A DNA stretch of 64,000 nucleotides from Sulfolobaceae archaeon (GTDB lineage Archaea > Thermoproteota > Thermoprotei_A > Sulfolobales > Sulfolobaceae). Location of the stretch: positions 11,808 through 75,807 of the forward strand of contig JAPYVG010000006.1 of assembly GCA_028277025.1 (NCBI GenBank), in the 5' to 3' direction. Every line of letters begins with the position of its first letter. Position 1 is the first letter of the stretch. Made by a program: the position numbers and the translations under genes. This document shows positions 10,719 through 18,341 of the stretch, in pieces. Below the pieces are notes generated by a model, which worked only from the letters and a program-made list of their open reading frames with translations, had not been told where the DNA came from and did not search any database.

Positions 10719-10761
10719 ACTTTTAAAATTACGTTAGCAGAAATAAATTTTGTGAAAACAT

Positions 10762-11448
10762 ATGTGTAGAATGTTAGCGTATCATGGAAACAATAAGGCT
10801 GAGCTTGAAAGGTTAGTTGGGTGTTTGATAAGGGCTGCAAATAAAGACCCCTTAAGAAACGGGGTAAAGCACGGTGATGGTTGGGGTATTGTAGCTATTG
10901 ACTCGGAGGGAATAATATATTACAGGAGTAAAAACCCAATTTATACAGAAGCTAATTTGTTAACAAGCCTTATAGGTAAGTTAAAGGGGGAATTTAAGGT
11001 CATTATTCACGCAAGACAGGCCTCAGATAAGTCTTTAGTCTCCTCTTACTACTCACATCCTTATATGGATTATAATGATAAGTTTATAATTTACCTAGCC
11101 CATAACGGTAGTATTGATAAGGATAAGCTAAGTAGTTCTTTAGGTATTGATGCTTCTAAGATGGTTGATAGTGAGTTGGCTTTAAAATACATATCACTTA
11201 AAGGTTTAGACTCGGTTAAAGAACTAGAAAGTTATACTCAGACAGCACTTAACCTGTTTTTACTAGTAATAAGGAGAGGAGAAGACCCCATTTCCGCAAA
11301 GCTGTATTATTACAATTATTACAAGAAACTGGGTGACGAGTACTATAAACTTTACGTTAATGGTAACGCTGTATACTCATCCTCTTTAGCATATACTGGT
11401 TGCGAGAGAGGTAATGAGGCTAAGCTAAGTATATTGAGTGAAATTTAG
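10762..11448 (+). CDS. Class II glutamine amidotransferase-like protein
   Basis: A 228-residue protein that begins MCRMLAYHG. The Cys at position 2 would be the N-terminal nucleophile of a class II (Ntn) glutamine amidotransferase. Also present are HGDGWGIVAID, HARQAS and YLAHNGSID, the conserved loops of the YafJ/EgtC-type subfamily. These enzymes release ammonia from glutamine or hydrolyse a gamma-glutamyl amide; the partner or substrate is unknown here. It overlaps the convergent M48 peptidase gene by 24 bp. No synthase domain is fused, so it acts alone or with a separate partner. The promoter lies in the 40-bp gap after the divergent small membrane gene. Confidence 0.8.
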   Translation: MCRMLAYHGNNKAELERLVGCLIRAANKDPLRNGVKHGDGWGIVAIDSEGIIYYRSKNPIYTEANLLTSLIGKLKGEFKVIIHARQASDKSLVSSYYSHPYMDYNDKFIIYLAHNGSIDKDKLSSSLGIDASKMVDSELALKYISLKGLDSVKELESYTQTALNLFLLVIRRGEDPISAKLYYYNYYKKLGDEYYKLYVNGNAVYSSSLAYTGCERGNEAKLSILSEI

Positions 11449-12255
11449 CTTCGTGTCTATCTCATTCAAGTACTTTAACCTCTCATTTAGAGGAGGGTGG
11501 GTTTTGAAAAAGGAATTATCCCCATTTCTGTTTGAGTAAATCAAACTCTGTTTTATATAAAATATTTGAAATTCTGGGATTTCCTTAATTATGTAAGTGG
11601 GTAGCTGAGTACTTAAATAACCGATTTTTACCAATGCATCCCCTAAATATTTAGCTATCCAATTAGTCGTATAAGAAGCTGTTATGTCAGCCCTTTTCTC
11701 TAAATACCTATGTAATGGGAACATAAATAGAACCCCAAATAGTAAGACTATAGCGCTATATATTAATGAAGTTTCATATGATAAGTATACGTAAACTAAG
11801 TTTATGAGGAGAATATAAATCCACTGGATTTCTGTGTCCATATTCTTTAAATGTGCAATTTCGTGGGACAACACTGCTACTAGTTCCCTTTCATTTAGAG
11901 TTTCTTTTAGTGGTGTGGTTACCGCTATAGCCCTATAAATTATGTTACCGAATGCCATAGCGTTAAGAAACTTTTCATTCACTTCGTAAACGTGAACTCC
12001 TTTTCTGAAGTTAAGTAAGGCTGAAGCGTATGAGACATAACGTAAAAGGTTTTCATCATTACTTTTTGTTCCTCTAAATGCGATTGTAAGTAATACGGGT
12101 GATAAAAAATACCACGCTAGGAACGCGAATAATATTTCCAAGAAAGTAAAGGGTAGCGTTGAAGGTAGGAAGAGGGATATGGTTGTTTCAACTATCAAAA
12201 TTACAGCAAACGAAAGTATATAATATTTCCACCAGAGCACGAAAAATATTTTCAC
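11425..12255 (-). CDS. M48-family (HtpX-like) membrane metalloprotease
   Basis: An integral membrane zinc peptidase. Two hydrophobic helices lie at the N-terminus, the catalytic motif HEIAH follows (in LVAVLSHEIAHLKNMD), then two more helices, and the third zinc ligand Glu lies in RYLEKRADITASY. A conserved THPP segment near the end (FFKTHPPLNERL) is also typical of M48. Such enzymes degrade damaged membrane proteins. The frame is open to a TTG at 12279. I place the start at the GTG at 12255 because a TATA-like TTTTATACTT lies at about 12281-12290, the right distance for that codon and too near for 12279. It overlaps the amidotransferase gene tail to tail. Confidence 0.8.
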   Translation of the reverse strand: MKIFFVLWWKYYILSFAVILIVETTISLFLPSTLPFTFLEILFAFLAWYFLSPVLLTIAFRGTKSNDENLLRYVSYASALLNFRKGVHVYEVNEKFLNAMAFGNIIYRAIAVTTPLKETLNERELVAVLSHEIAHLKNMDTEIQWIYILLINLVYVYLSYETSLIYSAIVLLFGVLFMFPLHRYLEKRADITASYTTNWIAKYLGDALVKIGYLSTQLPTYIIKEIPEFQIFYIKQSLIYSNRNGDNSFFKTHPPLNERLKYLNEIDTKLNFTQYT

Positions 12256-12313
12256 TTCCAGTATAAAATATCTTATCAACTAAGTATAAAAGGTAGGGAA
12301 CAGTAATCTACAT

Positions 12314-12553
12314 ATGGTAATAGAAAAAATTAATAGAGCTACCTCGCGTGCATTACTCTTCCTCATATTTACTTCTCTAAGGTTTTTAAGTCTTGAAAAA
12401 ATATCAATCGTATTCTTGCCGTTTCTACTGGTAAGCGACTCAACATTCTTTCTGGTAAATATCGGGTTAATTCCAGTAGCCCTTTTCCTTCTTTTAATGG
12501 CGTTAATAATAAAGTTAGCTAGAAAGATTCAGACTGGATTAGGCTCTTCATAA
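12314..12553 (+). CDS. Small two-helix membrane protein
   Basis: A 79-residue protein with two hydrophobic stretches (about 15-45 and 48-70) and a short positive tail. I do not recognise it. A TATA-like AGTATAAAAGG at about 12279-12289 lies 30 bp before the ATG and probably serves both this gene and the divergent M48 peptidase. A gene graveyard starts directly downstream. The promoter and the hydrophobic pattern are the only support. Confidence 0.45.
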   Translation: MVIEKINRATSRALLFLIFTSLRFLSLEKISIVFLPFLLVSDSTFFLVNIGLIPVALFLLLMALIIKLARKIQTGLGSS

Positions 12554-12589
12554 TTCTGTCGACCGCACTTTCATCATCTCATCAAAAAC

Positions 12590-13131
12590 TCTTTCAAATA
12601 TATTATACGCCTCTCTAAGTATAAATTACTACTTTTAAACCGAATTCAGCCTCTCGTTCATGAATACCTTTACCATAGCCCTAGCACTATACTTGTCAAA
12701 ATTGCGGTGAGAGCTGTACTATCCAATTATAATACTTCAGCCTTCTAAGAGAATCCTTTATAGCCTCCTCTAATTTTTTACCCCTTCAACATGATATCTT
12801 GGCCAGACTACGTGAATTTAACTTTTAGTTTTCCGCGGAGGTTACGGCCATACTACCTATGGGAACAAGGCCGTACATTCTAACGTATTCTTTACTCTCC
12901 TTTTGTAGTTCATAATCTAAAATATAGCAACTCCCTCAACGTGTGAGTGTGGTGATAGTGTCGTCATTAAGGTATAAATTTATTAAACGTTGATTCTATA
13001 TATAAAGAATTAACAATAAATTCGAATATTATATAAAGTCTAAAAATTATAGAAATATAAATAAGCAAGTGACGACACTATCTCTACACTCCAACGTGTT
13101 CCAGGTAAGGGTTAGTAGCGTTTATAACGGG
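12590..13131 (-). pseudogene. Decayed gene interrupted by a MITE
   Basis: Reading the minus strand gives fragments of one protein broken by several stops and frameshifts. NPYLEHVEGVA lies next to the repeat at 13131. After removing the MITE at 12945-13091 come DYELQKESKEYVRMYGLVP, then LEEAIKDSLRRLKYYNW and finally NFDKYSARAMVKVFMNERLN before the original C-terminus near 12590. I cannot name the family with confidence; it may be transposase-related. The upstream end is cut exactly where the structured repeat at 13132 begins. The gene is therefore dead twice over: by point decay and by two insertions. Confidence 0.5.
12945..13091. mobile_element. 147-bp MITE with 23-bp inverted repeats and 8-bp target duplication
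   Basis: The left end (12945-12967) and the reverse complement of the right end (13069-13091) match at 20 of the first 22 positions, sharing the core GATAGTGTCGTCA. Both sides are bounded by the same octamer CAACGTGT (12937-12944 and 13092-13099), the target-site duplication. The interior is about 85% A+T with no reading frame. This is a complete non-autonomous DDE-type element. An 8-bp duplication fits families such as IS1 or IS256; the autonomous parent is not in the window. It sits inside the decayed gene. Confidence 0.85.
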
Positions 13132-13342
13132 GTTTTGGGCTTCATTGAATTTTCATGAATTTTTATCCAATCCTCAGCCGTTGGGCTTCAACAGAGTCAC
13201 GGGGTATTGCCCCGTTCATACCCCTCCGCCCCTTTAGCGGGATAACCCCACCCATCAGAGTGTTACCATCTGATGGGGAAACCCGCACATCTCTTATTCA
13301 CCGTCACACCTCGTCGTGATATAGCCACCCATCTGGTGTGAC
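13132..13342 (-). ncRNA. Structured repeat RNA, family 1, copy 1 (candidate solo omega-RNA)
   Basis: This belongs to a 275-bp sequence (13132-13406) repeated at 31304-31576. On the minus strand, a TATA-like box at about 13362-13374 places a start near 13342, exactly where a hairpin begins (GTCACACC pairing with GGTGTGAC). Further G+C-rich hairpins follow, including CCCATCAGA/TCTGATGGG, ACGGGG/CCCCGT and GCCCC/GGGGC-type stems. The 3' end is CAATGAAGCCCAAAAC, after which the two copies share nothing. No protein is encoded. The plan resembles the omega-RNA at the 3' end of tnpB elements, but no tnpB is attached. Strong as a structured repeat; the omega-RNA reading is inference. Confidence 0.6.
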
Positions 13343-13361
13343 TATACTTAAATTTACATAC

Positions 13362-13374
13362 TAAGTATATAAAC
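13362..13374 (-). promoter_or_regulatory. TATA-box-like promoter of repeat RNA family 1, copy 1
   Basis: On the minus strand the tract GTTTATATACTTA lies about 25 bp before the first hairpin of the repeat RNA. The same box is kept in the second copy (GTTTATATACTCA at 31534-31546), although nearby bases differ, which supports function. Confidence 0.5.
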
Positions 13375-13429
13375 TTCACGGTTTATCGAAAACTGTTGGC
13401 GACGGCGTAGACTTGAGCCTCAGTTATAT

Positions 13430-13565
13430 CCGTTTTCTTACACTTTCGTTTCATGATTAAGCATAGGGGGCTTGGCCATCAACTACACGCTCATCTTTGT
13501 CGCGCGTGGGTCATGGAGTCCAACGGCACTGGCTCACTTTTTCATTCACACCGGCGTGAGAGATT
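13430..13565 (-). ncRNA. Structured repeat RNA, family 2, copy C (partly degenerate)
   Basis: On the minus strand this reads CTCTCACGCCGGTGTG, then AGTGAGCCAGTGCC, GGACTCCATGACCCA, ATCATGAAACGAAAGTGT and ends AGAAAACGG. It is homologous, in the same order, to the copies at 17988-18134 and 24711-24830. The CTCAC/GTGAG stem is kept although the loop is shorter; the 3' hairpin is damaged. Homology continues upstream to about 13650. The ATG-initiated reading frame that crosses it on the plus strand (13472-13684) is a by-product and not a gene. It starts only 23 bp from the family 1 repeat, so two elements have piled up here. Confidence 0.5.
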
Positions 13566-13816
13566 ATCGTTTACCAATAAACCCAGACACAATTGAATGT
13601 GTTAGCATAGAAAAAGGATCCAGCCCCTTCATTCGTTTAATCTTTACATCATTAATCTTATACTCCTTCATCAATACTCGTTGACTCGTCGATGAATTAG
13701 TACTTACAAATGTATTAATACTATGGCACAAACTTTGAACGGCAGATGTTAGGGCGGTTTGAAAGACTTCTGCTTATGTTTAAGCTACTAGAAATTTCTC
13801 ATTGATTATCTAATAA

Positions 13817-13960
13817 ATGATCTCTGTTAAGGATAGAAAGTTTAACGGGAAAATAGTATCAAAGGCTGTAGGAGGAATGACCTCTTGGAAGGGCGAGCTT
13901 GTCATTCGTTTTTTATGGGATAATTCTCTCTTATATGTTGTTGATAATCACGCGTGGTAA
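13817..13960 (+). CDS. Possible 47-residue protein
   Basis: A short frame from ATG 13817 to TAA 13960 encodes 47 residues (ISVKDRKFNGKIVSKAVGG near the start, WDNSLLYVVDNHAW at the end). It lies just upstream of and in line with the DUF5678-like genes. Its composition looks protein-like, but I recognise no family and it could be the end of a longer lost gene. Confidence 0.3.
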   Translation: MISVKDRKFNGKIVSKAVGGMTSWKGELVIRFLWDNSLLYVVDNHAW

Positions 13961-14005
13961 TTATCTTAAATGTTTTTTATCTTCTAAATCTAAAATACTA
14001 TATAT

Positions 14006-14488
14006 ATGCTAGTGATAAACGATTCTAGGTTTGTTGGTAAGTATGTTGCTGTTGATTCTGATGATAGGGTTATTGGTTATGCTGATTCTAGGGATGAATT
14101 GGTGAAGTTGTTGGAGGAAAAGGGATATAAACCGCACCAGTACTCAATTCTTTACATTCCTTCTCAGCTAAGAGTTAGGATGGAGTATTCGAAAATTCGT
14201 GATTTTAAAGTACCCTTAATGAATGTTAAGCTTATCTGTAAAGATAAATCGCTTAGAGCTATAGCCACATTCGGGAACAGGGATTTAATCGATAAATCCT
14301 TAGCCGAAGTTTGTGGGATTTTAAATGGAGGGGAAGTAGTTATTGAGATTGGAGGATTAAGGAAAGAGGTAAAAGTCAGCGTTTATGACTTGAGTAAAAC
14401 CGATTTGCCAATAGTACCGGGTTTAATTTTAAGTCCTACTAACTTTATAGTATGTTTTTATGAAAACTTCTTTGAGATAAGTGGTTAA
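14006..14488 (+). CDS. DUF5678-like domain fused to a retropepsin-like domain lacking the active site
   Basis: A 160-residue protein in two parts. Residues 1-50 (with VGKYVAVDSDDRVIGYADSR) are a DUF5678-like small domain. Residues 60-160 align with the retropepsin-like protein encoded next door: both keep a D-L/R-P-x-V-P-x-I-L segment and end in FYENFF/FYKNNF. Where the neighbour has [11 protein letters not shown], this protein has IATFGNRDLID, so the catalytic DTG is missing. It is therefore probably a pseudo-protease fusion. The 119 bp at 14021-14139 are identical to 14502-14620 in the following gene, which shows recent duplication or gene conversion of the N-terminal domain only. The next gene begins 1 bp after its stop. 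Confidence 0.65.
   Translation: MLVINDSRFVGKYVAVDSDDRVIGYADSRDELVKLLEEKGYKPHQYSILYIPSQLRVRMEYSKIRDFKVPLMNVKLICKDKSLRAIATFGNRDLIDKSLAEVCGILNGGEVVIEIGGLRKEVKVSVYDLSKTDLPIVPGLILSPTNFIVCFYENFFEISG
14021..14139 (+). repeat. 119-bp direct repeat, copy 1 (DUF5678-like domain)
   Basis: Identical base for base to 14502-14620, from GATTCTAGGTTTGTTGG to AAACCGCACCA. It encodes the N-terminal small domain. The sequences on both sides of it differ between the two copies. Confidence 0.95.
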
Positions 14489-14489
14489 A

Positions 14490-14657
14490 ATGATTATAAT
14501 AGATTCTAGGTTTGTTGGTAAGTATGTTGCTGTTGATTCTGATGATAGGGTTATTGGTTATGCTGATTCTAGGGATGAATTGGTGAAGTTGTTGGAGGAA
14601 AAGGGATATAAACCGCACCAATACGCTATATTCTATGTCAAGCAAGACGGTAGCTGA
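14490..14657 (+). CDS. DUF5678-like small protein (55 residues)
   Basis: An ATG at 14490 opens a 55-residue frame consisting of just the small domain (VGKYVAVDSDDRVIGYADSR, then [15 protein letters not shown]). Its TGA at 14655-14657 lies inside the start of the retropepsin-like gene (ATG 14635), an overlap of 23 bp that suggests coupled translation. A similar domain forms the C-terminal half of the protein at 23794-24126, which likewise overlaps a retropepsin-like gene. The domain's role is unknown; I infer that it is a partner, inhibitor or substrate-recognition piece of the protease. Confidence 0.65.
   Translation: MIIIDSRFVGKYVAVDSDDRVIGYADSRDELVKLLEEKGYKPHQYAIFYVKQDGS
14502..14620 (+). 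repeat. 119-bp direct repeat, copy 2 (DUF5678-like domain)
   Basis: Second copy of the segment at 14021-14139, with no mismatch over 119 bp, inside the stand-alone small-domain gene. Confidence 0.95.
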
Positions 14658-15063
14658 GTTACTAACTTTTCCTTTTACAGATATCCTTGGAAACAAAATC
14701 CCTTTAATAGACGTTTTTATAAAGTGCCCCTCCCTGAATTCTATGATTAAAGTCAAGGGTTTATTAGATACTGGTAGTAGATACACGCTATTAGAACGTA
14801 ATAAGGCATTGTATTGCTTTAATGATTTGGAGTCTAGGTATTACGATTTAGTGTTTATTAACGGTGCATTGAATAAGAGATACACGATATTTATCAAAAT
14901 AGGGAGTTTAGAATTCAAAGTCCCAATATCATTAATGGACTTCCAAAGAATTAACCTACCAGTAGTGCCCGAAATAATATTGGGAAGGGAAGGGTTATTG
15001 GAAAAACTTATTCTAATTTTTTACAAAAACAACTTCATAACTTTGTATGGTGAAAAGGTTTAA
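14635..15063 (+). CDS. Retropepsin-like aspartic protease (clan AA)
   Basis: A 142-residue protein with the aspartic protease motif [11 protein letters not shown] near residue 43 and the later hydrophobic-hydrophobic-G element ([10 protein letters not shown], about residue 117) seen in single-domain clan AA peptidases, which act as dimers. It has no signal peptide, so it would be cytosolic. It overlaps the upstream DUF5678-like gene by 23 bp. A second protease of the same kind is encoded at 23448-23825 next to another DUF5678-bearing gene. The fold call rests on the DTG motif and length; activity and substrate are unknown. Confidence 0.65.
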   Translation: MSSKTVAELLTFPFTDILGNKIPLIDVFIKCPSLNSMIKVKGLLDTGSRYTLLERNKALYCFNDLESRYYDLVFINGALNKRYTIFIKIGSLEFKVPISLMDFQRINLPVVPEIILGREGLLEKLILIFYKNNFITLYGEKV

Positions 15064-15110
15064 AACCCACGGTTAGAAAACGTTTAAGCCTTTTGCACGT
15101 TTTCTACCTT

Positions 15111-15926
15111 ATGAAATATAAAATCCCAGTTATAGCAGTTCATGGCGGTGCGGGAGATTGGAATAAGAGGGATTCTGAAAAGGGTAGAAATGAGATTATA
15201 AAGGCTCTTCAAAGGGGTTATGAGGAGTTTTCGAGGGGATCAGCTATTGAAGCTGTAGTTGAGGCAATAGCGTATATGGAGGACTGCGGAGTTTTTGATG
15301 CGGGGATCGGGAGTGTTAAAAACTCAAGAGGAGAAGTAGAAATGGATGCCGGAATAATGCATGGGAATACATTAAGGCTTGGTGCTGTCGCTTCAGTTCA
15401 AGTTAGAAACCCCATAAGGGAGGCGTTGAAAGTTATGAGGGATGGTAGGCATGTGTTATTAGTGGGAAAAAGGGGGGAAGAAACATTAAACTCCTTGAAT
15501 AGCACTTTATCTCATGATACTGTTGGAGCTGTAGCCCTTGATAAGGACGGTAATCTTGTGGCGGGTACAAGTACAGGTGGTATAAGCGGTAAACTACCCG
15601 GAAGAGTAGGGGACTCACCTATACCCGGTGCTGGCTATTATGCTACTCAACGTGTTGCAGTTTCTTCCACTGGGATCGGTGAGATAATTCTTAAAGTTCT
15701 CCCCGCAAAGGAAGTCGATATTTTAGTATCTCTGGGGTTAAGCGTAGAGGACGCAGTTAGAAGTGTAGTGAATAAAATTACTTCACTTTTCGGTAAGGGG
15801 AATGTTGGTTTATTAGCGTTAGATAATAGAGGCTATGTTACGGCTTACTATAATACCGTAGGTATGGCTAGAGGTGTTAATGACGGAAGCGTTATAAAGG
15901 CTTATGTATTTGAAGGTGAGTTATAG
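15111..15926 (+). CDS. Isoaspartyl peptidase/L-asparaginase (plant-type, Ntn hydrolase)
   Basis: A 271-residue Ntn hydrolase of the plant-type asparaginase/isoaspartyl peptidase family. Hallmarks are [11 protein letters not shown] at the N-terminus, [18 protein letters not shown], and the autoprocessing site [10 protein letters not shown], where Thr137 becomes the nucleophile after self-cleavage. [20 protein letters not shown] follows. It removes isoaspartyl residues from peptides or hydrolyses asparagine. I start it at ATG 15111 rather than TTG 15093, because a TATA-like CGTTTAAGCC at 15080-15089 sits about 26 bp upstream, giving a leaderless transcript as is usual in this group. Confidence 0.9.
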   Translation: MKYKIPVIAVHGGAGDWNKRDSEKGRNEIIKALQRGYEEFSRGSAIEAVVEAIAYMEDCGVFDAGIGSVKNSRGEVEMDAGIMHGNTLRLGAVASVQVRNPIREALKVMRDGRHVLLVGKRGEETLNSLNSTLSHDTVGAVALDKDGNLVAGTSTGGISGKLPGRVGDSPIPGAGYYATQRVAVSSTGIGEIILKVLPAKEVDILVSLGLSVEDAVRSVVNKITSLFGKGNVGLLALDNRGYVTAYYNTVGMARGVNDGSVIKAYVFEGEL

Positions 15927-15964
15927 TTAAATAAATTTATAAAGAGATTTGCTAAAAATTTGTT

Positions 15965-16429
15965 ATGAATAATTCTTATGAAGAATTCCTGATTGTTTAT
16001 CTTATCATTGTCATCTACATAACAGTTAGAAGGCTAAGGCCGAGGAAGTTTAGGAGTAAAAGGATGTATTTTTGGCCGATTATATACATATTATTAATAA
16101 TCTCCTTTTCTGCGCAAGTTAATGATCCACTTATCTTATTATCATTAATACCTTCGGGTGTCTTAGGGTATTTTCTCGGATATAAACTATTAGAAAATAA
16201 TGAGATAAAATTCTTCTTCAAAGACGGCACTTTGTACTATAAATGGCCTTACAGCGTAACATTAACATGGAGTTTGCTCTACATTCTAAGAATGTCTTTA
16301 GAATTTTTTGCATTAAATAGTCTTACTATAGTAATAATTGACCTCCTCCTTGCGCTTAATACGGGAATATTAATCGCGGCAAGTGCAGTTACTTTAAGAG
16401 AAGCCAAGAAATTCACTATTTCCGGTTAG
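15965..16429 (+). CDS. Polytopic membrane protein of unknown function
   Basis: A 154-residue protein with about four to five hydrophobic helices and a basic loop after the first (RRLRPRKFRSKR). The SLIPSGVLGYFLGYKL segment and general topology resemble the CcdC/DUF1453 group of small membrane proteins, but I hold this as a guess. It has its own start 39 bp after the asparaginase stop; TTTATAAAGAG at about 15935-15945 may be its TATA box. Confidence 0.6.
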   Translation: MNNSYEEFLIVYLIIVIYITVRRLRPRKFRSKRMYFWPIIYILLIISFSAQVNDPLILLSLIPSGVLGYFLGYKLLENNEIKFFFKDGTLYYKWPYSVTLTWSLLYILRMSLEFFALNSLTIVIIDLLLALNTGILIAASAVTLREAKKFTISG

Positions 16430-17041
16430 AAAATCTTCTTTTTATAAAGGCTTAATACTTGTGCGTATTGCAAGTGGGTTTGTCAGACTGTTTTAGGTGT
16501 CAGTTACAATTCACATGGAGAAGTTAAAGTTAATAAAAACTATAGGATAAGACCTTTACTCCCTTTTGAACTGTTTAATTTCCTAAGACTAGTGCGTCTT
16601 AATAATTGTGGAAATCATTTATAGTGTCAATAACGGCGCGCAAATTTAATAAATCCTTTTCTTTACAAAGGACGTAAATAAGAATCAAGATACCGCAGAT
16701 GTTAAAACTTTATAGAAGCACGTTTAGCTTGAGTGACATTATGACTTTTATTAATAAAACCCTTTTCAAAACGCTTTATAGCATATCTCATGTTACATTA
16801 TTTTATGAATAGAAATATTATACTTAACATTGAAGTTTCAGCATGTCATTTTAATTTGTCCTTAATTTCATATTTCTAAGTCACGAGAGCTATTAAATGT
16901 TCAGTAATTCCATTTAAAAGGATTAAGCTACCTTACTTTCTGAACTGTGACTTACTTCAGTGTATATTGGGAAAACTTTTTCTTCAAATACAAGAAGATA
17001 AAGGGAAAAGGGCATTATACTCTTCTTTGCATTATTCAAAG
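16430..17041. other. 612-bp A+T-rich gap without a recognisable gene
   Basis: I see no open frame longer than about 45 codons that looks real. A frame on the plus strand around 16480-16620 (VSYNSHGEVKVNKNYRIR, then PFELFNFLRLVRLNNCG) ends in a stop and might be the tail of a lost gene. The rest is low-complexity A/T with scattered TATA-like tracts. It may hold undetected small RNAs. Confidence 0.4.
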
Positions 17042-17314
17042 TTAACTCGTATAATTAACTCTAAGCTGATGACTTCTTGGAAATTCAACGTCGAAAATTC
17101 TCTTTAGTTTTTCTTTTAACTCATCGGCACTGACTGTAATTTTTTGATTATTAAATCCCTTCTCAGTTATTTCGAACGAGTTTTCATTTAATCTTTTGAT
17201 CTCCACCCATCTGTCACCTTTAAAACTTTCAACTCTTATTATCTTACCTACTTCCATTTTCAGACATTGTCCGGAAATTAGCTTATCCGCGGATTTCGCC
17301 GAAATCCAAGGCAT
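17042..17314 (-). CDS. Small hypothetical protein
   Basis: A 90-residue soluble protein beginning MPWISAKSADKLISGQC, rich in Lys and Glu, with a probable beta-rich core (KIIRVESFKGDRWVEIKRL). I do not recognise it. It is divergent from the 130-residue gene at 17353 across a 38-bp gap (17315-17352) holding A/T-rich promoter-like sequence on both strands, which supports both being expressed. Confidence 0.5.
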   Translation of the reverse strand: MPWISAKSADKLISGQCLKMEVGKIIRVESFKGDRWVEIKRLNENSFEITEKGFNNQKITVSADELKEKLKRIFDVEFPRSHQLRVNYTS

Positions 17315-17352
17315 AATAAAGATTAAAATTTAGAGTTTAAAGCCTTATATAA

Positions 17353-17745
17353 ATGAGCGAAATTGAAGAAATTTTTTATAAAATATTTAATAATCTTAAT
17401 AAAAGAGAAAAAGATAGAATATATAGGTGTATTATTTCTAGGCGATATAAGGGATTAGAAGAATACCTAAAAGCATTGAGTAGTATGTATGAGGACAAAA
17501 TAATAGTGAGTAAGGGAGAGGAGTATAATGGGTTTATAATTTCGAGTAATGATGTCTTTTATCTAGGAAAGGACTATTGTATAAGGATTAGTAACATTAA
17601 TGCAAATTATATTAAGTCAATGATTAATACGCAAGGACAAGATGTGTTCTTATTCTTGCTCTACACTCAGATCCTTAACTTAGGCTCTGGTGTTTTAGAA
17701 GGAGATATTAAGATAAGTAAAAATTGTATGAAAAGTCAGCAATGA
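17353..17745 (+). CDS. Hypothetical protein, 130 residues
   Basis: A soluble protein of 130 residues, highly charged in the first half (NKREKDRIYRCIISRR) and then mixed alpha/beta. No known motif is visible. TTTAAAGCCTTATATAAATG directly precedes the ATG; the A/T tract ATTTAGAGTTTAAAG at about 17328-17342 may be the TATA region, although it is close. The gene is followed by a non-coding repeat region rather than another gene. Confidence 0.5.
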   Translation: MSEIEEIFYKIFNNLNKREKDRIYRCIISRRYKGLEEYLKALSSMYEDKIIVSKGEEYNGFIISSNDVFYLGKDYCIRISNINANYIKSMINTQGQDVFLFLLYTQILNLGSGVLEGDIKISKNCMKSQQ

Positions 17746-17987
17746 GAGAAAACAAGGTTTATAGCCTGTTTCCATATTCCATTATTAGTGTTTCATTAAA
17801 ATTACGTTAATCACTTTATCGCCTTCATGTTAGCCTGCTTCTCAGTCAGCTAGGGTTCCCTTTATAGTTCCTACCACCGATCGGGACAAGGTAGCCAGAT
17901 AATTAAACATGAAGGGCTGAATCCTTTTTCACGTTGATAGAAATCTTTTACGTCGTTTATAACGAATTTTTGTTGATAAATAATGAT

Positions 17988-18134
17988 CCCTCACGCCGAT
18001 GTGGGCTATGGTGAGGGGGATTACGGAGATGTGAGCCTCGTGCAGTTGGAGTCCCATGACCCACCCAAAAGGTGGTTGAGGGCTAAGTCCCTACACTCGA
18101 TCATGAATGAAATGAAAGTGTAGGGACAAACGGG
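17988..18134 (+). ncRNA. Structured repeat RNA, family 2, copy A (best preserved)
   Basis: This cassette has a TATA-like GTTTATAA at 17955-17962, about 28 bp upstream of the first paired segment. Next come the CTCAC (17990-17994)/GTGAG (18031-18035) stem and the conserved block CTCGTGCAGTTGGAGTCCCA. A perfect 3' hairpin follows (GTCCCTACACT at 18087-18097 with AGTGTAGGGAC at 18117-18127), and it ends in ACAAACGGG at 18134. Homologous copies are at 24711-24830 and 13430-13565 (minus strand), with degenerate ones at 19824-19965 and 38600-38690. The sequence after ACAAACGGG differs in every copy. It encodes no protein. The conserved stems with drifting loops argue for a functional or recently functional RNA. 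Confidence 0.55.
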
Positions 18135-18259
18135 ATTTTTCATTGCATAGGTCTAGTCCCTTAAGAGGGATACTTCTCTTTCCTCCCATAGTCCCACTAT
18201 GCTGGGGCTCTGTTAACGTCACCAAGAGGAAAAAGAACCCATACTTAAAACTTTTCTAT

Positions 18260-18272
18260 GGGGGGGGGGGGG
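18260..18272 (+). repeat. Run of 13 G
   Basis: An uninterrupted G13 tract in an otherwise A+T-rich non-coding stretch, between repeat RNA copy A and the 3' end of the permease gene. A second run of exactly 13 G occurs at 24596-24608. Such runs are prone to slippage and to assembly error. Confidence 0.9.
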
Positions 18273-18341
18273 ACTATCCATTCACTTGACGAGCTTTAGC
18301 CCTTTTTATGTAATCCTTAGAAGTACAGATAATGTGTGCTT

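Noticed and set aside
13472..13684. Open frame of 70 codons on the plus strand
   Set aside because: It lies across the antisense side of a family 2 repeat RNA copy and has no protein-like composition or promoter.
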